Assembly (NCBI GenBank): GCA_016793775.1
Contig: JAEULK010000101.1
Span: 1 to 54,757, forward strand
Source: Sphingopyxis sp.
GTDB lineage: Bacteria > Pseudomonadota > Alphaproteobacteria > Sphingomonadales > Sphingomonadaceae
Direction: 5' to 3'
DNA length: 54,757 nucleotides
Shown here: positions 1 through 9,711 of the stretch, in pieces
How the letters are laid out: each line of letters begins with the position of its first letter
Position numbering within the stretch: position 1 is the stretch's first letter
Translations under genes and position numbers: made by a program
Notes under the pieces: model-generated
What the model was told of the DNA's origin: nothing
The model's input: the letters and a program-made list of their open reading frames with translations, nothing else
The model's database searches: none

Positions 1-141
1 GGGGCCGAGTCCGCGCTGGCTTTTCACCTTGCGCACCGCGCGATGGCCGATACATTCTGGACGCGGGGGATAGCGAAGGACACCAGCGCCAGCGATGTTG
101 ATCTGCAATCCGAACCACACGCCGCTGCACATTCTTCATGA
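1..141 (+). CDS. 3' end of an unidentified gene (partial)
   Basis: The first reading frame is open from the window edge to a TGA at 139-141, giving about 46 codons that end in an Ala/His/Ser-rich tail. It overlaps the start of the following GH130 gene by 47 bases. The visible part contains an Ala/His-rich helix-like stretch (LAFHLAHRAMAD) and a hydrophilic tail. A glycosyltransferase would fit the neighbourhood of three carbohydrate-active genes, but nothing in these residues proves it. The overlap would suggest co-transcription with the GH130 gene if the frame is real. Confidence 0.35.
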   Translation, partial: GAESALAFHLAHRAMADTFWTRGIAKDTSASDVDLQSEPHAAAHSS

Positions 142-1402
142 GAAGCTTGCGGCCGACCCTGCGCGGGTCGTGCTCAGGCCCTTCCACCTCGCCTGGCAGT
201 CGAATGTGTCCGAGCCGTCGCGGGCGGCGCAGCTCGCCGCCGACATATTGGCGATGGACGAGGAGGAGGCCGAGGCACAGCTCGGCCTCGTGTGGAAGGA
301 TTTTTCCGAGCGTCACTGGCAGATCGGCCGGATCTTCGACGAACGCTTCGCCGAGGTCGCGGAAGATCTGGAGCTCGATCCCGCCATCGTCTCGCCGGTC
401 AAGCGGCGGCTGATCGGCGCCTATTTCTGCCACGAATATAGCTATGCTGCTGCGGCGCTCATGAACCCGAGCGTCGTCCCGCATCCCGACCAGAGCGGGC
501 TTGCCGCCGACCAGCAACGCTTTCTCATGTCGATGCGCGCGGTGGGCGAGGGTCATATCAGCTCGGTCGCCTTCCGCGAGGGGATCATCGGCGAGGGCGG
601 CGACTTCACGCTTTGGCCCCAGTCGGGACCCGCGATGGCGGCGGTTGCCGACGACCGCCATCGGCTTGGCGATGACGGCAAGGTGAATGTCCACCGTCAG
701 CCCGACAGTGCGATCTCGAACAGCGTACTTTTTCCGATGACAGAGGCGCAGCGCGGCGGCATCGAGGATCTGCGCCTCGTGCCCTTCGTCCACGACGATG
801 GCCGCACCGAATATATCGGCACCTATACCGCTTATTCGGGGCAGGCGATCCGCTCGGAACTCCTGCGCACGACCGATTTTTCTGGCTTCTCGCTCGAGCC
901 TCTGTCGGGCCGCGCCGCGCGCCACAAGGGCATGGCGCTGTTTCCGCGCAAGGTCGGCGGCCGCTATCTCATGATCGCGCGGCAGGACGGCAAGAACATC
1001 ACCATCATCGCGTCGGACAGTCTCACCGACTGGGACGACGAGGGACAGATCCTCATGCGCCCCGCCTATGCGTGGGAGCTCATCCAGATGGGCAATTGCG
1101 GCAGCCCGATCGAATGCGACGAGGGCTGGATCCTTCTCACGCACGGCGTCGGCGCGATGCGCAAATACAGCCTTGGCGCAGCCTTGCTCGACCGCGACGA
1201 TCCGACGAAACTCGTCGCGCGCACCGAGTGCCCGATCCTATCGGCCGCCGAGAGCGACCGCGAAGGTTATGTTCCGAATGTGGTCTATACCTGCGGCGCG
1301 ATGCGCGTCGGCGGGGACCTGTTCATACCTTACGGGATTTCGGACAGCGCGATCGGCTTTGCGACGACGCCGATCGAGCGGCTGCTCGCGAGCATGCGTT
1401 AG
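95..1402 (+). CDS. GH130 family glycoside phosphorylase/hydrolase (beta-mannoside type)
   Basis: This 435-residue protein has the five-bladed beta-propeller pattern of glycoside hydrolase family 130. The N-terminal block VVLRPFHLAW and the central GIEDLRLVPF block (residues ~225-235, the family's E-D-x-R motif) are visible, as is a GNCGSPIE stretch near residue 330. Family members phosphorolyse or hydrolyse beta-mannosides such as 4-O-beta-mannosyl-glucose or beta-1,2-mannobiose in the cytoplasm; no signal peptide is seen here. The exact substrate cannot be read from sequence. The ATG at 95 has only a weak, distant GAAGGA (75-80) as ribosome-binding site, which suits translational coupling to the overlapping upstream frame. 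A second GH130 gene lies at 6.1-7.2 kb on the other strand. Confidence 0.85.
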   Translation: MLICNPNHTPLHILHEKLAADPARVVLRPFHLAWQSNVSEPSRAAQLAADILAMDEEEAEAQLGLVWKDFSERHWQIGRIFDERFAEVAEDLELDPAIVSPVKRRLIGAYFCHEYSYAAAALMNPSVVPHPDQSGLAADQQRFLMSMRAVGEGHISSVAFREGIIGEGGDFTLWPQSGPAMAAVADDRHRLGDDGKVNVHRQPDSAISNSVLFPMTEAQRGGIEDLRLVPFVHDDGRTEYIGTYTAYSGQAIRSELLRTTDFSGFSLEPLSGRAARHKGMALFPRKVGGRYLMIARQDGKNITIIASDSLTDWDDEGQILMRPAYAWELIQMGNCGSPIECDEGWILLTHGVGAMRKYSLGAALLDRDDPTKLVARTECPILSAAESDREGYVPNVVYTCGAMRVGGDLFIPYGISDSAIGFATTPIERLLASMR

Positions 1403-1414
1403 AGGCCGGGCGCC

Positions 1415-1675
1415 TTATTTAAAGGGCGCGGGACGCTCGATCTTCCGCCTGGCGTCGACCGATGCGACGAGCACGGCGCAGCAAAGGCAGCCATCCTCGT
1501 CGGTCACCTCGATCCGGAGCGTATCGACATCGTTGATGAGTTCGGGATTGTCGCCGAGGAGGTGCCCCGCATAGCGCGCCGCCTCGACCCTTGCTGCGGC
1601 CGTGTCGGGCAGATCGACGCCTTCATCGTCGAGCTCGCGCTGGCCGCTGCTGCTGTGGAAATAATAACGGGGCAT
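1415..1675 (-). CDS. DUF6894 family small protein
   Basis: This 86-residue protein begins MPRYYFH and carries the pattern of the DUF6894 family: an N-terminal beta strand, a D-x-EG-x-x-L-P-D turn (residues ~16-25), then an Ala/Arg-rich helix. Family members are common and often multicopy in sphingomonads and rhizobia, and their function is unknown. The gene is convergent with the GH130 gene, separated by only 12 bases. The C-terminal half contains a CLCC cysteine cluster (residues ~63-66), which is unusual for so small a protein. Confidence 0.7.
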   Translation of the reverse strand: MPRYYFHSSSGQRELDDEGVDLPDTAAARVEAARYAGHLLGDNPELINDVDTLRIEVTDEDGCLCCAVLVASVDARRKIERPAPFK

Positions 1676-1796
1676 CCAACTTCTCCCACCTTCGGCAACT
1701 CACAAGTCTGCCTAGGGTTTCGATCCGGCCACCGCCCCTTCGTCACTGCACCACGACACATGCCGATCGGGCGGGCCTCATGCCCGCCTATGGCGC

Positions 1797-2375
1797 TCAG
1801 GCGGCGGCAAATCCAGCCTTGTTCATCACCGCGGTCACATGTTTGTTGCCATCGGCGCCGAGCGCCGCCTTGAGGCGGGGGAAGAGGCGCTGCTCCTCCT
1901 CCTCGACATGCGCTTCGATCTCGGAGCGAAATTCGCGGACCTTGTCGATCCAGGCGGGGTCGGCGGCGTCCATTTCCGAGAGGTCGAACAGATATTGCTT
2001 CACATAGCCATGGTCGTGGACGAGCTTGTCGGCATCCTCGATCTGGCCATGGTCGCGCATCGCCGGATAGACGACATTCTCTTCCTCGAAGGCATGTTTC
2101 GCGAGCGCGTGCTGGAGCTGGACGAGCAGCGCCTTTCGCTTTTTGACGTCGCTTTCGTCGGTCGCCTCGAGTGCGTCGAATAGCGTCATCGTCAACCGGT
2201 GTTCGGCCTTGAGGCCCTCATCCCACTGTCCCTTGAGCGCGGTGAGGCTCTGCACCGCGGCCTTTCGGCCGAGGTTGGCGACGAGGCCGACGGCAAATCC
2301 CGCCGCGGCCGCGCCGAGCAGGAAGGCCGGGTTGCCCAGCGGCTGGCGCGCGTTGGCGAAAATGTTGAGGGACAT
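1797..2375 (-). CDS. Hemerythrin/HHE domain protein with N-terminal membrane helix
   Basis: The protein has 192 residues. An Ala/Gly-rich hydrophobic segment (residues ~15-35) may anchor it in the membrane. It is followed by a four-helix HHE domain with the expected iron ligands: KAEHRLTM (~57-60), KHAFEEENVVYP (~93-97), VHDHG (~119-122) and EAHVEEEEQRLFP (~154-158). HHE proteins bind a di-iron centre and are linked to O2, NO or oxidative stress sensing. The gene lies 20 bases downstream of an SDR gene on the same strand, so it is probably the last gene of a small stress operon. Confidence 0.85.
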   Translation of the reverse strand: MSLNIFANARQPLGNPAFLLGAAAAGFAVGLVANLGRKAAVQSLTALKGQWDEGLKAEHRLTMTLFDALEATDESDVKKRKALLVQLQHALAKHAFEEENVVYPAMRDHGQIEDADKLVHDHGYVKQYLFDLSEMDAADPAWIDKVREFRSEIEAHVEEEEQRLFPRLKAALGADGNKHVTAVMNKAGFAAA

Positions 2376-2395
2376 GGGAAGGCTCCTTCGAAAGG

Positions 2396-3151
2396 TCAGG
2401 GATGGTCGAGGCGGGTCTCGACGCGGATGAGCGATACCGCCGTGCGTCGCGGCTGAACAAGCATGAAGTGGGCCGCGACCGCGATGTCCTCGGCGCGAAG
2501 CATCTGATGCTTGCCGATCAGTTCCTTCTGCTTCTCGGGCGGGAATTCGGGATATTGGAAGTCGGCACCGGTAAACCCGGGCTCGATCAGTCCGACCTTG
2601 ATATCCTGCTCCGCCAGCTCCTTGCGGAACGACTGGACGAAGCCCTGTATGCCGCTTTTCGCCGCGACGTAGATCGAGCTGCCCGGACCGCGCGACACCG
2701 CGGTCATCGATCCGATCACGATGATGTCGCTGCCCGCCGACATGCAGCGCGCCGCTTCCTGGGCGCAGACGAGGTAGGCGGTGAAGTCGGTCTCGAGCTG
2801 GTAGCGCGCCTCATTCTCGCCCGCGTCGGCGAGCGCCGCCGCCGGGACGGCGGCGTTGATCACCGCGATGTCGATTTCGCCGAGAAAGTCTCGCGCTGCC
2901 TCGAAAAACCGGTCGACGTCTTCCGCCATTGAAAGATCGACGTTGATGCCGTCGCCTTCTCCCACTTCGCGGATGCGCTGCAGCGCATCCTCCAGATGTT
3001 CGGGCGTACGGCCGCAGATATACACCTTCACGCCGTAGCTTGCGAGGAGGACCGCGATCGCGCGGCCGATCCCGGTCGTGCCCCCGGTTATGATCGCCCG
3101 CCGGCCCTTGATGTCGGGGGCCTCGGTATGCGCGTCTGCTTCATCGATCAT
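2396..3151 (-). CDS. Short-chain dehydrogenase/reductase (SDR)
   Basis: This is a classical SDR of 251 residues. It shows the NAD(P)-binding TGGTTGIGRA motif (~21-30), the NAA motif (~100), the catalytic Ser in a GSMTAVSRG block and the YVAAK catalytic Tyr-Lys pair (~160). Substrate is not predictable; the N-terminal 12 residues are extra and acidic. Its start overlaps the end of the upstream small gene by 4 bases (ATGA), so the two are translationally coupled. The hemerythrin gene follows 20 bases downstream. Confidence 0.85.
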   Translation of the reverse strand: MIDEADAHTEAPDIKGRRAIITGGTTGIGRAIAVLLASYGVKVYICGRTPEHLEDALQRIREVGEGDGINVDLSMAEDVDRFFEAARDFLGEIDIAVINAAVPAAALADAGENEARYQLETDFTAYLVCAQEAARCMSAGSDIIVIGSMTAVSRGPGSSIYVAAKSGIQGFVQSFRKELAEQDIKVGLIEPGFTGADFQYPEFPPEKQKELIGKHQMLRAEDIAVAAHFMLVQPRRTAVSLIRVETRLDHP

Positions 3152-3471
3152 GGCTTTTCCTCGAAGGTCGCGGAGACGGGATCGGCTCTCGTTCGCGCTG
3201 TGGGCGCGGCGACGACCCAGTAGGGATTGTCATCGTCGGCCTTGAGCAGGCTGCAGAGCGGCGCGCCGTCGACGAACAGCCGTGCGGAGCGGCCTGCCGC
3301 TTCGCCGGCAGCGATATCGAGCGCGCTTGCGGGGCTCGCCGCCTCGAAGAGGAGGCGCTTCTCGAGGCCGATATCATCATCGTCATAGTGCAGCATGAGC
3401 GTCGGCTTGCGTGCGGGCGCCGGGCCGTCCGATGTTACTGCCGCGACTTGGCCGGTGACGGTAGCGTTCAT
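3148..3471 (-). CDS. Hypothetical protein in stress-gene cluster
   Basis: I do not recognise this 107-residue protein. It is acidic in the middle (HYDDDDIG), has no signal peptide or membrane segment, and contains a central Ala-rich stretch followed by RLFVDGAPLCSLL. It overlaps the SDR start by 4 bases and sits 10 bases after the preceding minus-strand gene, so it is part of the same operon. The position argues for a real gene despite the lack of a known family. Confidence 0.55.
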   Translation of the reverse strand: MNATVTGQVAAVTSDGPAPARKPTLMLHYDDDDIGLEKRLLFEAASPASALDIAAGEAAGRSARLFVDGAPLCSLLKADDDNPYWVVAAPTARTRADPVSATFEEKP

Positions 3472-3481
3472 CGTCAGCCCC

Positions 3482-3769
3482 TCAGTAAGCCGGCGGATCG
3501 CTGCTCGGGAAGGATTCGTCGGCGGCCTGGTCGACGCGGTCCCACTCGCGCCTTACCTCGTCGCGCATGCCGTCCGGTCCCGCCGAGCGGGTCTGATCGA
3601 AGTTTTCGGCATGCGTCTCGCCGTCGGCGAAGGCGGCCGAATGGCCATCGTCCTTTCCATCGGCCGGCGCCTGCTTGCGCGTGAACCAGAAGAGCGCCCC
3701 GAGGACGCCGATACCGAGAATTTTTCCGAACCCCGACGAACGGCGGGGCGCCGTCATTGCATGTGCCAT
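3482..3769 (-). CDS. Small membrane-anchored protein with DESFPSSDPPAY tail
   Basis: I chose the ATG at 3769 because GGAGA stands 7-11 bases upstream; a longer in-frame start at 3850 has no such site. The 95-residue product has one hydrophobic segment (KILGIGVLGALFWF, ~15-30), a hydrophilic acidic region, and the C-terminal motif DESFPSSDPPAY. This tail motif recurs at the ends of short uncharacterised alphaproteobacterial proteins. It is the first gene of the four-gene minus-strand operon that ends with hemerythrin. A GGAAC element lies about 105 bases upstream (see findings). Confidence 0.65.
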   Translation of the reverse strand: MAHAMTAPRRSSGFGKILGIGVLGALFWFTRKQAPADGKDDGHSAAFADGETHAENFDQTRSAGPDGMRDEVRREWDRVDQAADESFPSSDPPAY

Positions 3770-3899
3770 GTCTGTCTCCAGCTTCAGAGAAAATCCGGGA
3801 GGCTGAAAGGGCAACGGGGGGGCGGCCTCAAAGTTGCCGCGGCGCCGCACCGATTAACAAATGTTGCGCTGTTTGTTCCGCGTGAGCGCGGCGGACGCC

Positions 3900-6122
3900 T
3901 CAGTTCCAGCTGAGAAGGAGGCTGCCATTCGCCGGAACGAGGAAATCGAGGCGGTCGCCGCTGTTCCCGTCGGGCCGGATCGCATCGCCGTCCGCCGCGG
4001 CGACGCGTATCGCGGGAAGCTCGCCCCGGCTCTTCCGGACGAAGCTGAGCCGGGCCGTGCAGCCTTCGCCGCCGTCGAGGCGAAGCGAGAGCCGCGCGGG
4101 AGCCATGCGCTCGAGGGTACGGACGAAATGATCGCAATAAAGGTCGAACGGCGCGCCGTCGACGCGGTGAAAGGCGCGGGTCGCAAAGATGAATGCGGCC
4201 CCGGCGCCATAGACTTCCTGCCCCACCTGGCCCGCGGGCTGACCGTCGGCATAAAGATCCTCGACCGGGAAGGAGAGGGTGGGGTCGATGCGCCCGTTAC
4301 CGGGGCGCTGTTCGTCCGAGACGCCCTCGGCGGGCAGGGCGTCGGGATAATAAAACCAGGCCCGATCGAGCGCATAGCGGCAATATTCCGAAATCAGCAT
4401 GCGGGCCGCAGGCTCGAGGTCGGGTCCGCTGTCGGCAAGATAATGTTCGAAAGCGGCGAAGCTGTCGAAACATTCGTAGATCGCCATATAGGGTGCGTCC
4501 TGCAGACAGGTTGCGCCCAGAAAGTTGCGGTGGTGGACGGCGAGGCCGATCTCGCTTTCCCACATCTCGGTGTGATGAAAGAAGCTCGCGAGATAGACAT
4601 AGCTCTGCTCGCGGTAGACGTCGCGGCCGGTGACCCGCCACAGGCGCATGCAGGCGGCAGCCCCCCAGGCGGTGAGGTTGGCTTGATAATTGATGTCGAA
4701 ACCCAGACCGACCGCGGTGTCGATCGCGGCGCATGCCTCGTCGAGGTACAGCTTCTCGTCGGTGAGCTCGAAAGCCTCGAGCATCACCCAGGCGTAGATG
4801 CCGCCGACATCGGTCTGGCCGCGCCCGTCGGCTCCGGCGGTTTCGGTGATGACCGAGAAGTCGGCGATCTTGTACTGGATCGGCCATTTGTAAGCGAAAT
4901 GCCGCGCTGCGCGGATCGCATAAGGAAGCGATTTCACAAACAGCCGCCGCGCCTTCGGGTCGCCATCGAGAGCGAGTTTTCCGAGGTTCAGCAGCGGGTG
5001 GTAGAGATACCAGCTGTCGACGGCGTCGGCATCCTTCTCGTCACCGACATTGGGCAGATAGCGGCGCAGCGTCTCGAGCTTCGGATCGTAAAATTTGCCG
5101 AGGCCGGCCTTGAATTCTTCCTCGAGGGGATGAACCTCGCCGCGCCATTTCCCCCAGTCGTGCAGCGCCTGCACGATCGACATCTGGACCATGGCGTCCG
5201 GATATTCGGCATCCGTATAAGGGTGCACGTACCGATGACCATAATGGCGCACGGTCGCCTCCGGCGCGGCGCCGAGGTGCCGCGCCGTCCGCGCGGCCCT
5301 CTGCCGCCAGTCGCGATATTCGGTAGGCGGCAGGGAGAGCGATCGATAGACGGCGCCCAGCATCTGGAGAAATCGCCGCGCGCTGTCGCGCTCGTCTGCC
5401 GGAGAGCCGTCGCGGACGACGAGCCGCGCATCGCTCAGCGTATATGTGATCCCGGGCGCCAGCGGCGCGGCTTCGTCGGCAGTGTGGAGCGTCTGGCCGG
5501 GAAGGCGGAAACCCAGCCCCGGCCAGATGCCTCCCACCGCGGCATCCGGATTGGTGCCAGTCGCCTGAAAATAGGGATTGAGCGCGGTGAAATCCTGGAA
5601 ATAGAGAAAGGTACCGAAGGCGGGGTCGGTAAGTTCGCCATAGAGGAGCCCGGCGTTGAGACCGCGTTGCACCGCCTCGACGGTGCCGCGGGTCCCCATC
5701 GGATCGTCCTGGGCGTCGAACGGAAAGAGATCGCGCGCTCCGGGCGGAAGGAGCAGCGGCGCCGAGGGGCGGAGTGTCGAGACAAGGCGGAGGCAGGGGA
5801 GCGGCCCGGGTCGCGCCTCGAGTGCGACCTCATGCGCGCCGATCGCACTGTCGACATGCACGCGGGCGAGCTCGCCGCCCGCGCGCTTGACGCGGCGGAC
5901 CTTCGCTGCGCCGGGCCACGAGGCCGCGCGCAGGGCGACGCCGCCACTGTCGGCGCGCCGGACGAAGAGCCAGAGCGCTTCGCCGCCCGCAGCAAGTTCG
6001 ACGGAGAGGTCGTCGATCCTCTGCGAGACGATCGGAGTAGCGGCCGCGAGCTCGCCGCGAACGCGAACGAGATCGGGCGTCAGCGGCGTGTCGCGGCGCG
6101 TCTCCACCCGCTGGTCAGTCAC
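3900..6122 (-). CDS. Large cytoplasmic six-hairpin-type glycosidase (conserved hypothetical)
   Basis: This is a protein of about 740 residues. Its C-terminal two thirds is rich in aromatic/acidic helical repeats (DSWYLYHPLLNLGKLALDG, GGIYAWVMLEAFELT), as in (alpha/alpha)6 six-hairpin glycosidases. The N-terminal third looks like a beta-sandwich. I do not recognise the exact family. It directly follows a GH130 gene and overlaps its stop, so a role in cleaving or remodelling the same oligosaccharide is likely. The start is uncertain: GTG at 6122 overlaps the GH130 TGA, while an ATG at 6143 is also in frame; neither has a clear ribosome-binding site, which fits translational coupling. Confidence 0.65.
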   Translation of the reverse strand: MTDQRVETRRDTPLTPDLVRVRGELAAATPIVSQRIDDLSVELAAGGEALWLFVRRADSGGVALRAASWPGAAKVRRVKRAGGELARVHVDSAIGAHEVALEARPGPLPCLRLVSTLRPSAPLLLPPGARDLFPFDAQDDPMGTRGTVEAVQRGLNAGLLYGELTDPAFGTFLYFQDFTALNPYFQATGTNPDAAVGGIWPGLGFRLPGQTLHTADEAAPLAPGITYTLSDARLVVRDGSPADERDSARRFLQMLGAVYRSLSLPPTEYRDWRQRAARTARHLGAAPEATVRHYGHRYVHPYTDAEYPDAMVQMSIVQALHDWGKWRGEVHPLEEEFKAGLGKFYDPKLETLRRYLPNVGDEKDADAVDSWYLYHPLLNLGKLALDGDPKARRLFVKSLPYAIRAARHFAYKWPIQYKIADFSVITETAGADGRGQTDVGGIYAWVMLEAFELTDEKLYLDEACAAIDTAVGLGFDINYQANLTAWGAAACMRLWRVTGRDVYREQSYVYLASFFHHTEMWESEIGLAVHHRNFLGATCLQDAPYMAIYECFDSFAAFEHYLADSGPDLEPAARMLISEYCRYALDRAWFYYPDALPAEGVSDEQRPGNGRIDPTLSFPVEDLYADGQPAGQVGQEVYGAGAAFIFATRAFHRVDGAPFDLYCDHFVRTLERMAPARLSLRLDGGEGCTARLSFVRKSRGELPAIRVAAADGDAIRPDGNSGDRLDFLVPANGSLLLSWN

Positions 6123-7233
6123 CGAAACAGGCCTTGGGGACATGGGTGATCCGGCAGGCAAGATCGGCTTCCCCCGACGCGACGACATAATGATCGCCGC
6201 CATCGGCGATGCCCGTCGTGAAGACGACATCGCGTATATAGAGCTTGTCTTCGAGCAGACGCGTAAGCTCGGGGTTCGCCTCGAGGAGCGGCCGGTGATC
6301 GGTGCGGAGGACGACCGAGGGATCGTCGAGATCGAGGAGCGACCAGTAGGTGCGGTAAATGCCGACGATCTCTTTCGGCTCGACCCCATGCCAGAGCGTG
6401 AGCCATCCCGCGTCGGTACGGATCGGCGGTGTACCGCCGCCGATGCGCGCGGTCGCCACCGTGTCGGCATGCGGACGGATGCCGGGGGCCTCATGAGGCT
6501 TCCAGTGCAGCGCATCGGGCGAGGTCGCGAGGTTGATCGAGGGCCCCGCCCGCCACCTCGATCCCGGCGGATAGGCGAAATAAAGATCGCCGAGCGGCCG
6601 CGTCTGCGCCCAGTAGCGGCCGTCGATCAGGCCCTCGAAGATCAGCATGTCCTTGTTCTGATGATCGAGAACGATCCCCTCGAAGACCCAGTCGAGGCCG
6701 TTCGCCGAACTGTAGAGCGTCGTCGAGTGGCGCTCGGGGCTTACCGAACAGGTGGTCATCAACCAGCGCCTTCCGATCCGGCTGATGCGCGCGTCCTCGA
6801 CGCCATAGCATTGAAAATCCGCGCCCGGATCGACAGCCTTGTCGTAATGGACGGCAACGATCTCGAGCCCGTCGGGCGAGAGCTCGACGGGAAGCAGCCA
6901 CGAAAGCGAGGTTAGTGCCATGACCCGCCAGCTACCGCCGTGCACCATGAACTTTCTGGGATCCGACGTATCGCAAAGCTCGAGCGGCCAGCTATCGACC
7001 TTGTAGCGCCCAGCCTCCCACCGGATCGAATGGACATGACCATCCTCGATCGGGGACCGGAGCGCCTCGGCGACGCGCACCATCATCAGGAGATTGCCCG
7101 AGGCGAGGCGCAGCAGGCCCGGATTGAAGGCCCCGAGCACATAGGTCTCGCGGCCGAGCTGACCCGCAAGCGGCGAGCGCGACAGATCGACATCATCGGG
7201 GCCGAAGACCAGCCGGTCGGTCGCGAATTGCAT
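6115..7233 (-). CDS. GH130 family glycoside phosphorylase/hydrolase
   Basis: This 372-residue protein is of the GH130 type. It shows FNPGLLRL near residue 35, the YGVEDARISRI motif (~143-153, the family's E-D-x-R), and a TTCSVSPERHSTTLYSS block. The ATG at 7233 is preceded by AAGGAG at 9 bases, so it is preferred over an in-frame start 21 bases upstream. Family members act on beta-mannosides in the cytoplasm. It follows katE by 26 bases and overlaps the glycosidase gene downstream, giving an apparent katE-GH130-glycosidase operon. It differs clearly from the GH130 protein at the left edge, so the two probably have different substrates. Confidence 0.8.
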   Translation of the reverse strand: MQFATDRLVFGPDDVDLSRSPLAGQLGRETYVLGAFNPGLLRLASGNLLMMVRVAEALRSPIEDGHVHSIRWEAGRYKVDSWPLELCDTSDPRKFMVHGGSWRVMALTSLSWLLPVELSPDGLEIVAVHYDKAVDPGADFQCYGVEDARISRIGRRWLMTTCSVSPERHSTTLYSSANGLDWVFEGIVLDHQNKDMLIFEGLIDGRYWAQTRPLGDLYFAYPPGSRWRAGPSINLATSPDALHWKPHEAPGIRPHADTVATARIGGGTPPIRTDAGWLTLWHGVEPKEIVGIYRTYWSLLDLDDPSVVLRTDHRPLLEANPELTRLLEDKLYIRDVVFTTGIADGGDHYVVASGEADLACRITHVPKACFGD

Positions 7234-7259
7234 GGGTCTTGCTCCTTCGCCCAACCCGG

Positions 7260-9581
7260 TCAGCGTGCCGGCTTGGAAGCCGGTTTCGCCGCCGGAGCGG
7301 ATACCGCCTTGCGCGATGCCGATGTCTCGGCCGCCTCCTTCGTTCCGCCTTTTGCGTCGAGGTCGACGCCGGCTTCACGCGGCCAGTGCCGAAGCGCCAC
7401 GCAGGCATCGAGGAAGGCGGTGACATCGCCAGGTTTGGCCAGCGCGATGCAGGCCTCGTCGAGCTTGTCGGCGAGGCCGGCGGCCGCGAAGAGCGGCGCC
7501 GCTTCGGCGCCATGGCCGATAAATTTGCAATGCGCGAAGGCGTCGCTGACGAAGTCCTTCGCCGCCGCATCGCCTGCCAGCAGCGCCGCCCCATCGTCGC
7601 TCGGGAGAAGCGCGACCGCGTCGAACAGGACGGACGGCCCGCCGTCGATCTTGTGCCGGCCCGCGACGCTCGTGCCGTCCGAGAGCGTGATCCCGCCAGT
7701 CTTCGGTGCAACGAGTTCCCAGACAGCGCCGGCGGCGTCGACCGCCTTGGTCAGCGCCTTGAAGAGCCGCGCATCCGCGCCGTCGGTCGCGAGGATTCCG
7801 AGCTTGCGTCCGGCGAAGCTCGCCGGGCCGTTGAGCAGGATACTGAGCGGCCGGGAAGGGGGAAGGTCGGCGAGGGGCTTTTTTGCGGCCTTGGCGGGCG
7901 CCGGAAGCGGCAGCCCCAGGCCATCGGCCACCGTGGCTGCGAGGCCGCGGTCGATATGGAGGAGATGCGATACGGTGCGGGCGCGAATGTCGGGGCGTTC
8001 GACCTTCGACAGCTCGAAGACAAGCGCGTCGCCGATATGCTTCTGCTCGATCGGGGTCTGGCTCACGAGGAATTGCCGCGCCTGGCTGTAGTGGTCGGCG
8101 AAGCTCTCGGGGCGGATGCGGCGCTTGGCGCCTTCGGCCTCTTCGGGAAAGCTCGCAAAGCCGCGCGCGGGATCCTCGCGCGGGCCGCCGTCCGTCGGTC
8201 CCCAGCTGTTCGGCTCGTAATTGGCGCGGCCGACGGGGTTCCGCATCGCCATATGACCGTCCTGCTGGAAATGCGCCATCGGGCATTTGGGCGCATTGAT
8301 CGGGATATGGGTGAAGTTCGGGCCGCCGAGCCTTTTGATCTGCGTGTCGAGATAGGAGAAATTGCGGCCCTGGAGCAGCGGATCGTTCGAGAAATCGATG
8401 CCGGGGACGATGTTCTGGGTGCAGAAGGCGACCTGCTCGGTTTCGGCGAAGAAATTGTCGACGACGCGGTCGAGAACGAGGCGGCCGACGGTGCGGATCG
8501 GTACCTGCTCCTCGGGGATGAGCTTGGTCGCATCGAGGACGTCGAATTCGAACGTGTCCGCAAAGGCGTCGTCGAAAAGCTGAACGCCGAGTTCCCATTC
8601 GGGAAAGTCGCCGCTGTTGATTGCATCCCAAAGGTCGCGGCGATGGAAATCGGGGTCGGCGCCGTTGATCTTGACCGCCTCGTTCCACACCACAGACTGG
8701 AGGCCCTGCTTGGGCTTCCAGTGGAATTTTACGAAGGTTGATTTGCCGTTGGCGTCGACGAGGCGGAAGGTGTGGACGCCGAAGCCTTCCATCGTGCGGA
8801 ACGAGCGGGGAATCGCGCGGTCCGACATCACCCACATGATCATGTGGAAGCTCTCGGGCATCAGGCTCACGAAATCCCAGAAATTGTCGTGCGCCGACGC
8901 CGCCTGCGGGAAGGCGCGGTCGGGCTCGGGCTTCACCGAATGCACAAGGTCGGGGAATTTCATCGCATCCTGGATGAAGAAGACCGGGATATTGTTGCCG
9001 ACCAGGTCCCAATTGCCTTCCTTGGTGTAGAGCTTGACCGCGAAACCGCGCACGTCGCGCGCAAGGTCGAACGAGCCTTTCGAACCCGCGACGGTCGAGA
9101 AGCGCACGAAGGCGGGCGTGCGCTCGCCGACGCGCTGGAAGATGTCGGCGCGGCTGACGTCGGCGAGGCTGTCGGTGAGCTCGAAATAGCCGTGCGCGCC
9201 ATAGCCGCGCGCATGAACGACGCGTTCGGGGATGCGCTCATGGTCGAAGTGAAAGATTTTCTCGCGGAAATGGAAATCCTCGAGCAGCGTCGGGCCGCGC
9301 GCGCCCTGCTTGAGGCTGTTCTGGTCGTCGGCGACCGGCACGCCATGCTGGGTGGTGAGCGGCGCATGGCCGGCGCCCGCCTGATGCGTCTCGCCGCCGG
9401 TGCCACGATCCTCGCCATAGCTCTGCATGATCGGCGCATCGGCCGGAAAGACCGGCGCTTTGCGAACCGATTCCCCGCCCATGTCCTTGCCCGCGATCGC
9501 AGCGGCGCTCTGCCCACGGCGCGGCTTCGGCTTCGCGGCGTCCGCGCGGGTGGAAGAGGGGGCGGTGGGGGATTTGGCCAT
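7260..9581 (-). CDS. katE: Large-subunit (clade 2, HPII-type) catalase
   Basis: The product of about 773 residues has the full catalase core: [21 protein letters not shown], the catalytic His in ERVVHARG (~115-122), and the proximal heme Tyr in RNFSYLDTQ. The extra C-terminal domain, from about residue 580 ([16 protein letters not shown]), is the flavodoxin/DJ-1-like domain typical of large catalases. It converts H2O2 to water and O2 in the cytoplasm. The ATG at 9581 begins the Ala/Lys-rich lead (MAKSPTAP) expected for the family; an earlier in-frame start at 9794 would add an unlikely Cys/Arg-rich extension. The C-terminus carries an Ala/Lys-rich tail. Two carbohydrate genes follow on the same strand within a few bases. 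Confidence 0.95.
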   Translation of the reverse strand: MAKSPTAPSSTRADAAKPKPRRGQSAAAIAGKDMGGESVRKAPVFPADAPIMQSYGEDRGTGGETHQAGAGHAPLTTQHGVPVADDQNSLKQGARGPTLLEDFHFREKIFHFDHERIPERVVHARGYGAHGYFELTDSLADVSRADIFQRVGERTPAFVRFSTVAGSKGSFDLARDVRGFAVKLYTKEGNWDLVGNNIPVFFIQDAMKFPDLVHSVKPEPDRAFPQAASAHDNFWDFVSLMPESFHMIMWVMSDRAIPRSFRTMEGFGVHTFRLVDANGKSTFVKFHWKPKQGLQSVVWNEAVKINGADPDFHRRDLWDAINSGDFPEWELGVQLFDDAFADTFEFDVLDATKLIPEEQVPIRTVGRLVLDRVVDNFFAETEQVAFCTQNIVPGIDFSNDPLLQGRNFSYLDTQIKRLGGPNFTHIPINAPKCPMAHFQQDGHMAMRNPVGRANYEPNSWGPTDGGPREDPARGFASFPEEAEGAKRRIRPESFADHYSQARQFLVSQTPIEQKHIGDALVFELSKVERPDIRARTVSHLLHIDRGLAATVADGLGLPLPAPAKAAKKPLADLPPSRPLSILLNGPASFAGRKLGILATDGADARLFKALTKAVDAAGAVWELVAPKTGGITLSDGTSVAGRHKIDGGPSVLFDAVALLPSDDGAALLAGDAAAKDFVSDAFAHCKFIGHGAEAAPLFAAAGLADKLDEACIALAKPGDVTAFLDACVALRHWPREAGVDLDAKGGTKEAAETSASRKAVSAPAAKPASKPAR

Positions 9582-9711
9582 GTCGGATCTCGCTTTGTCT
9601 GAAGGGGCGCAGCAGTTGGGCGGAACGCGGTCCGCGGGCGTGCAAGCACGCCCTCCGGATCCGGCGATGGAACGAGTTTGCGCTTTGAAAGTTGCTGCAC
9701 CGGGCATGCGA

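Noticed and set aside
3861-6149. Long plus-strand open frame opposite the large glycosidase
   Set aside because: It is the antisense shadow of a gene with clear protein features; such long shadows are common in GC-rich DNA.
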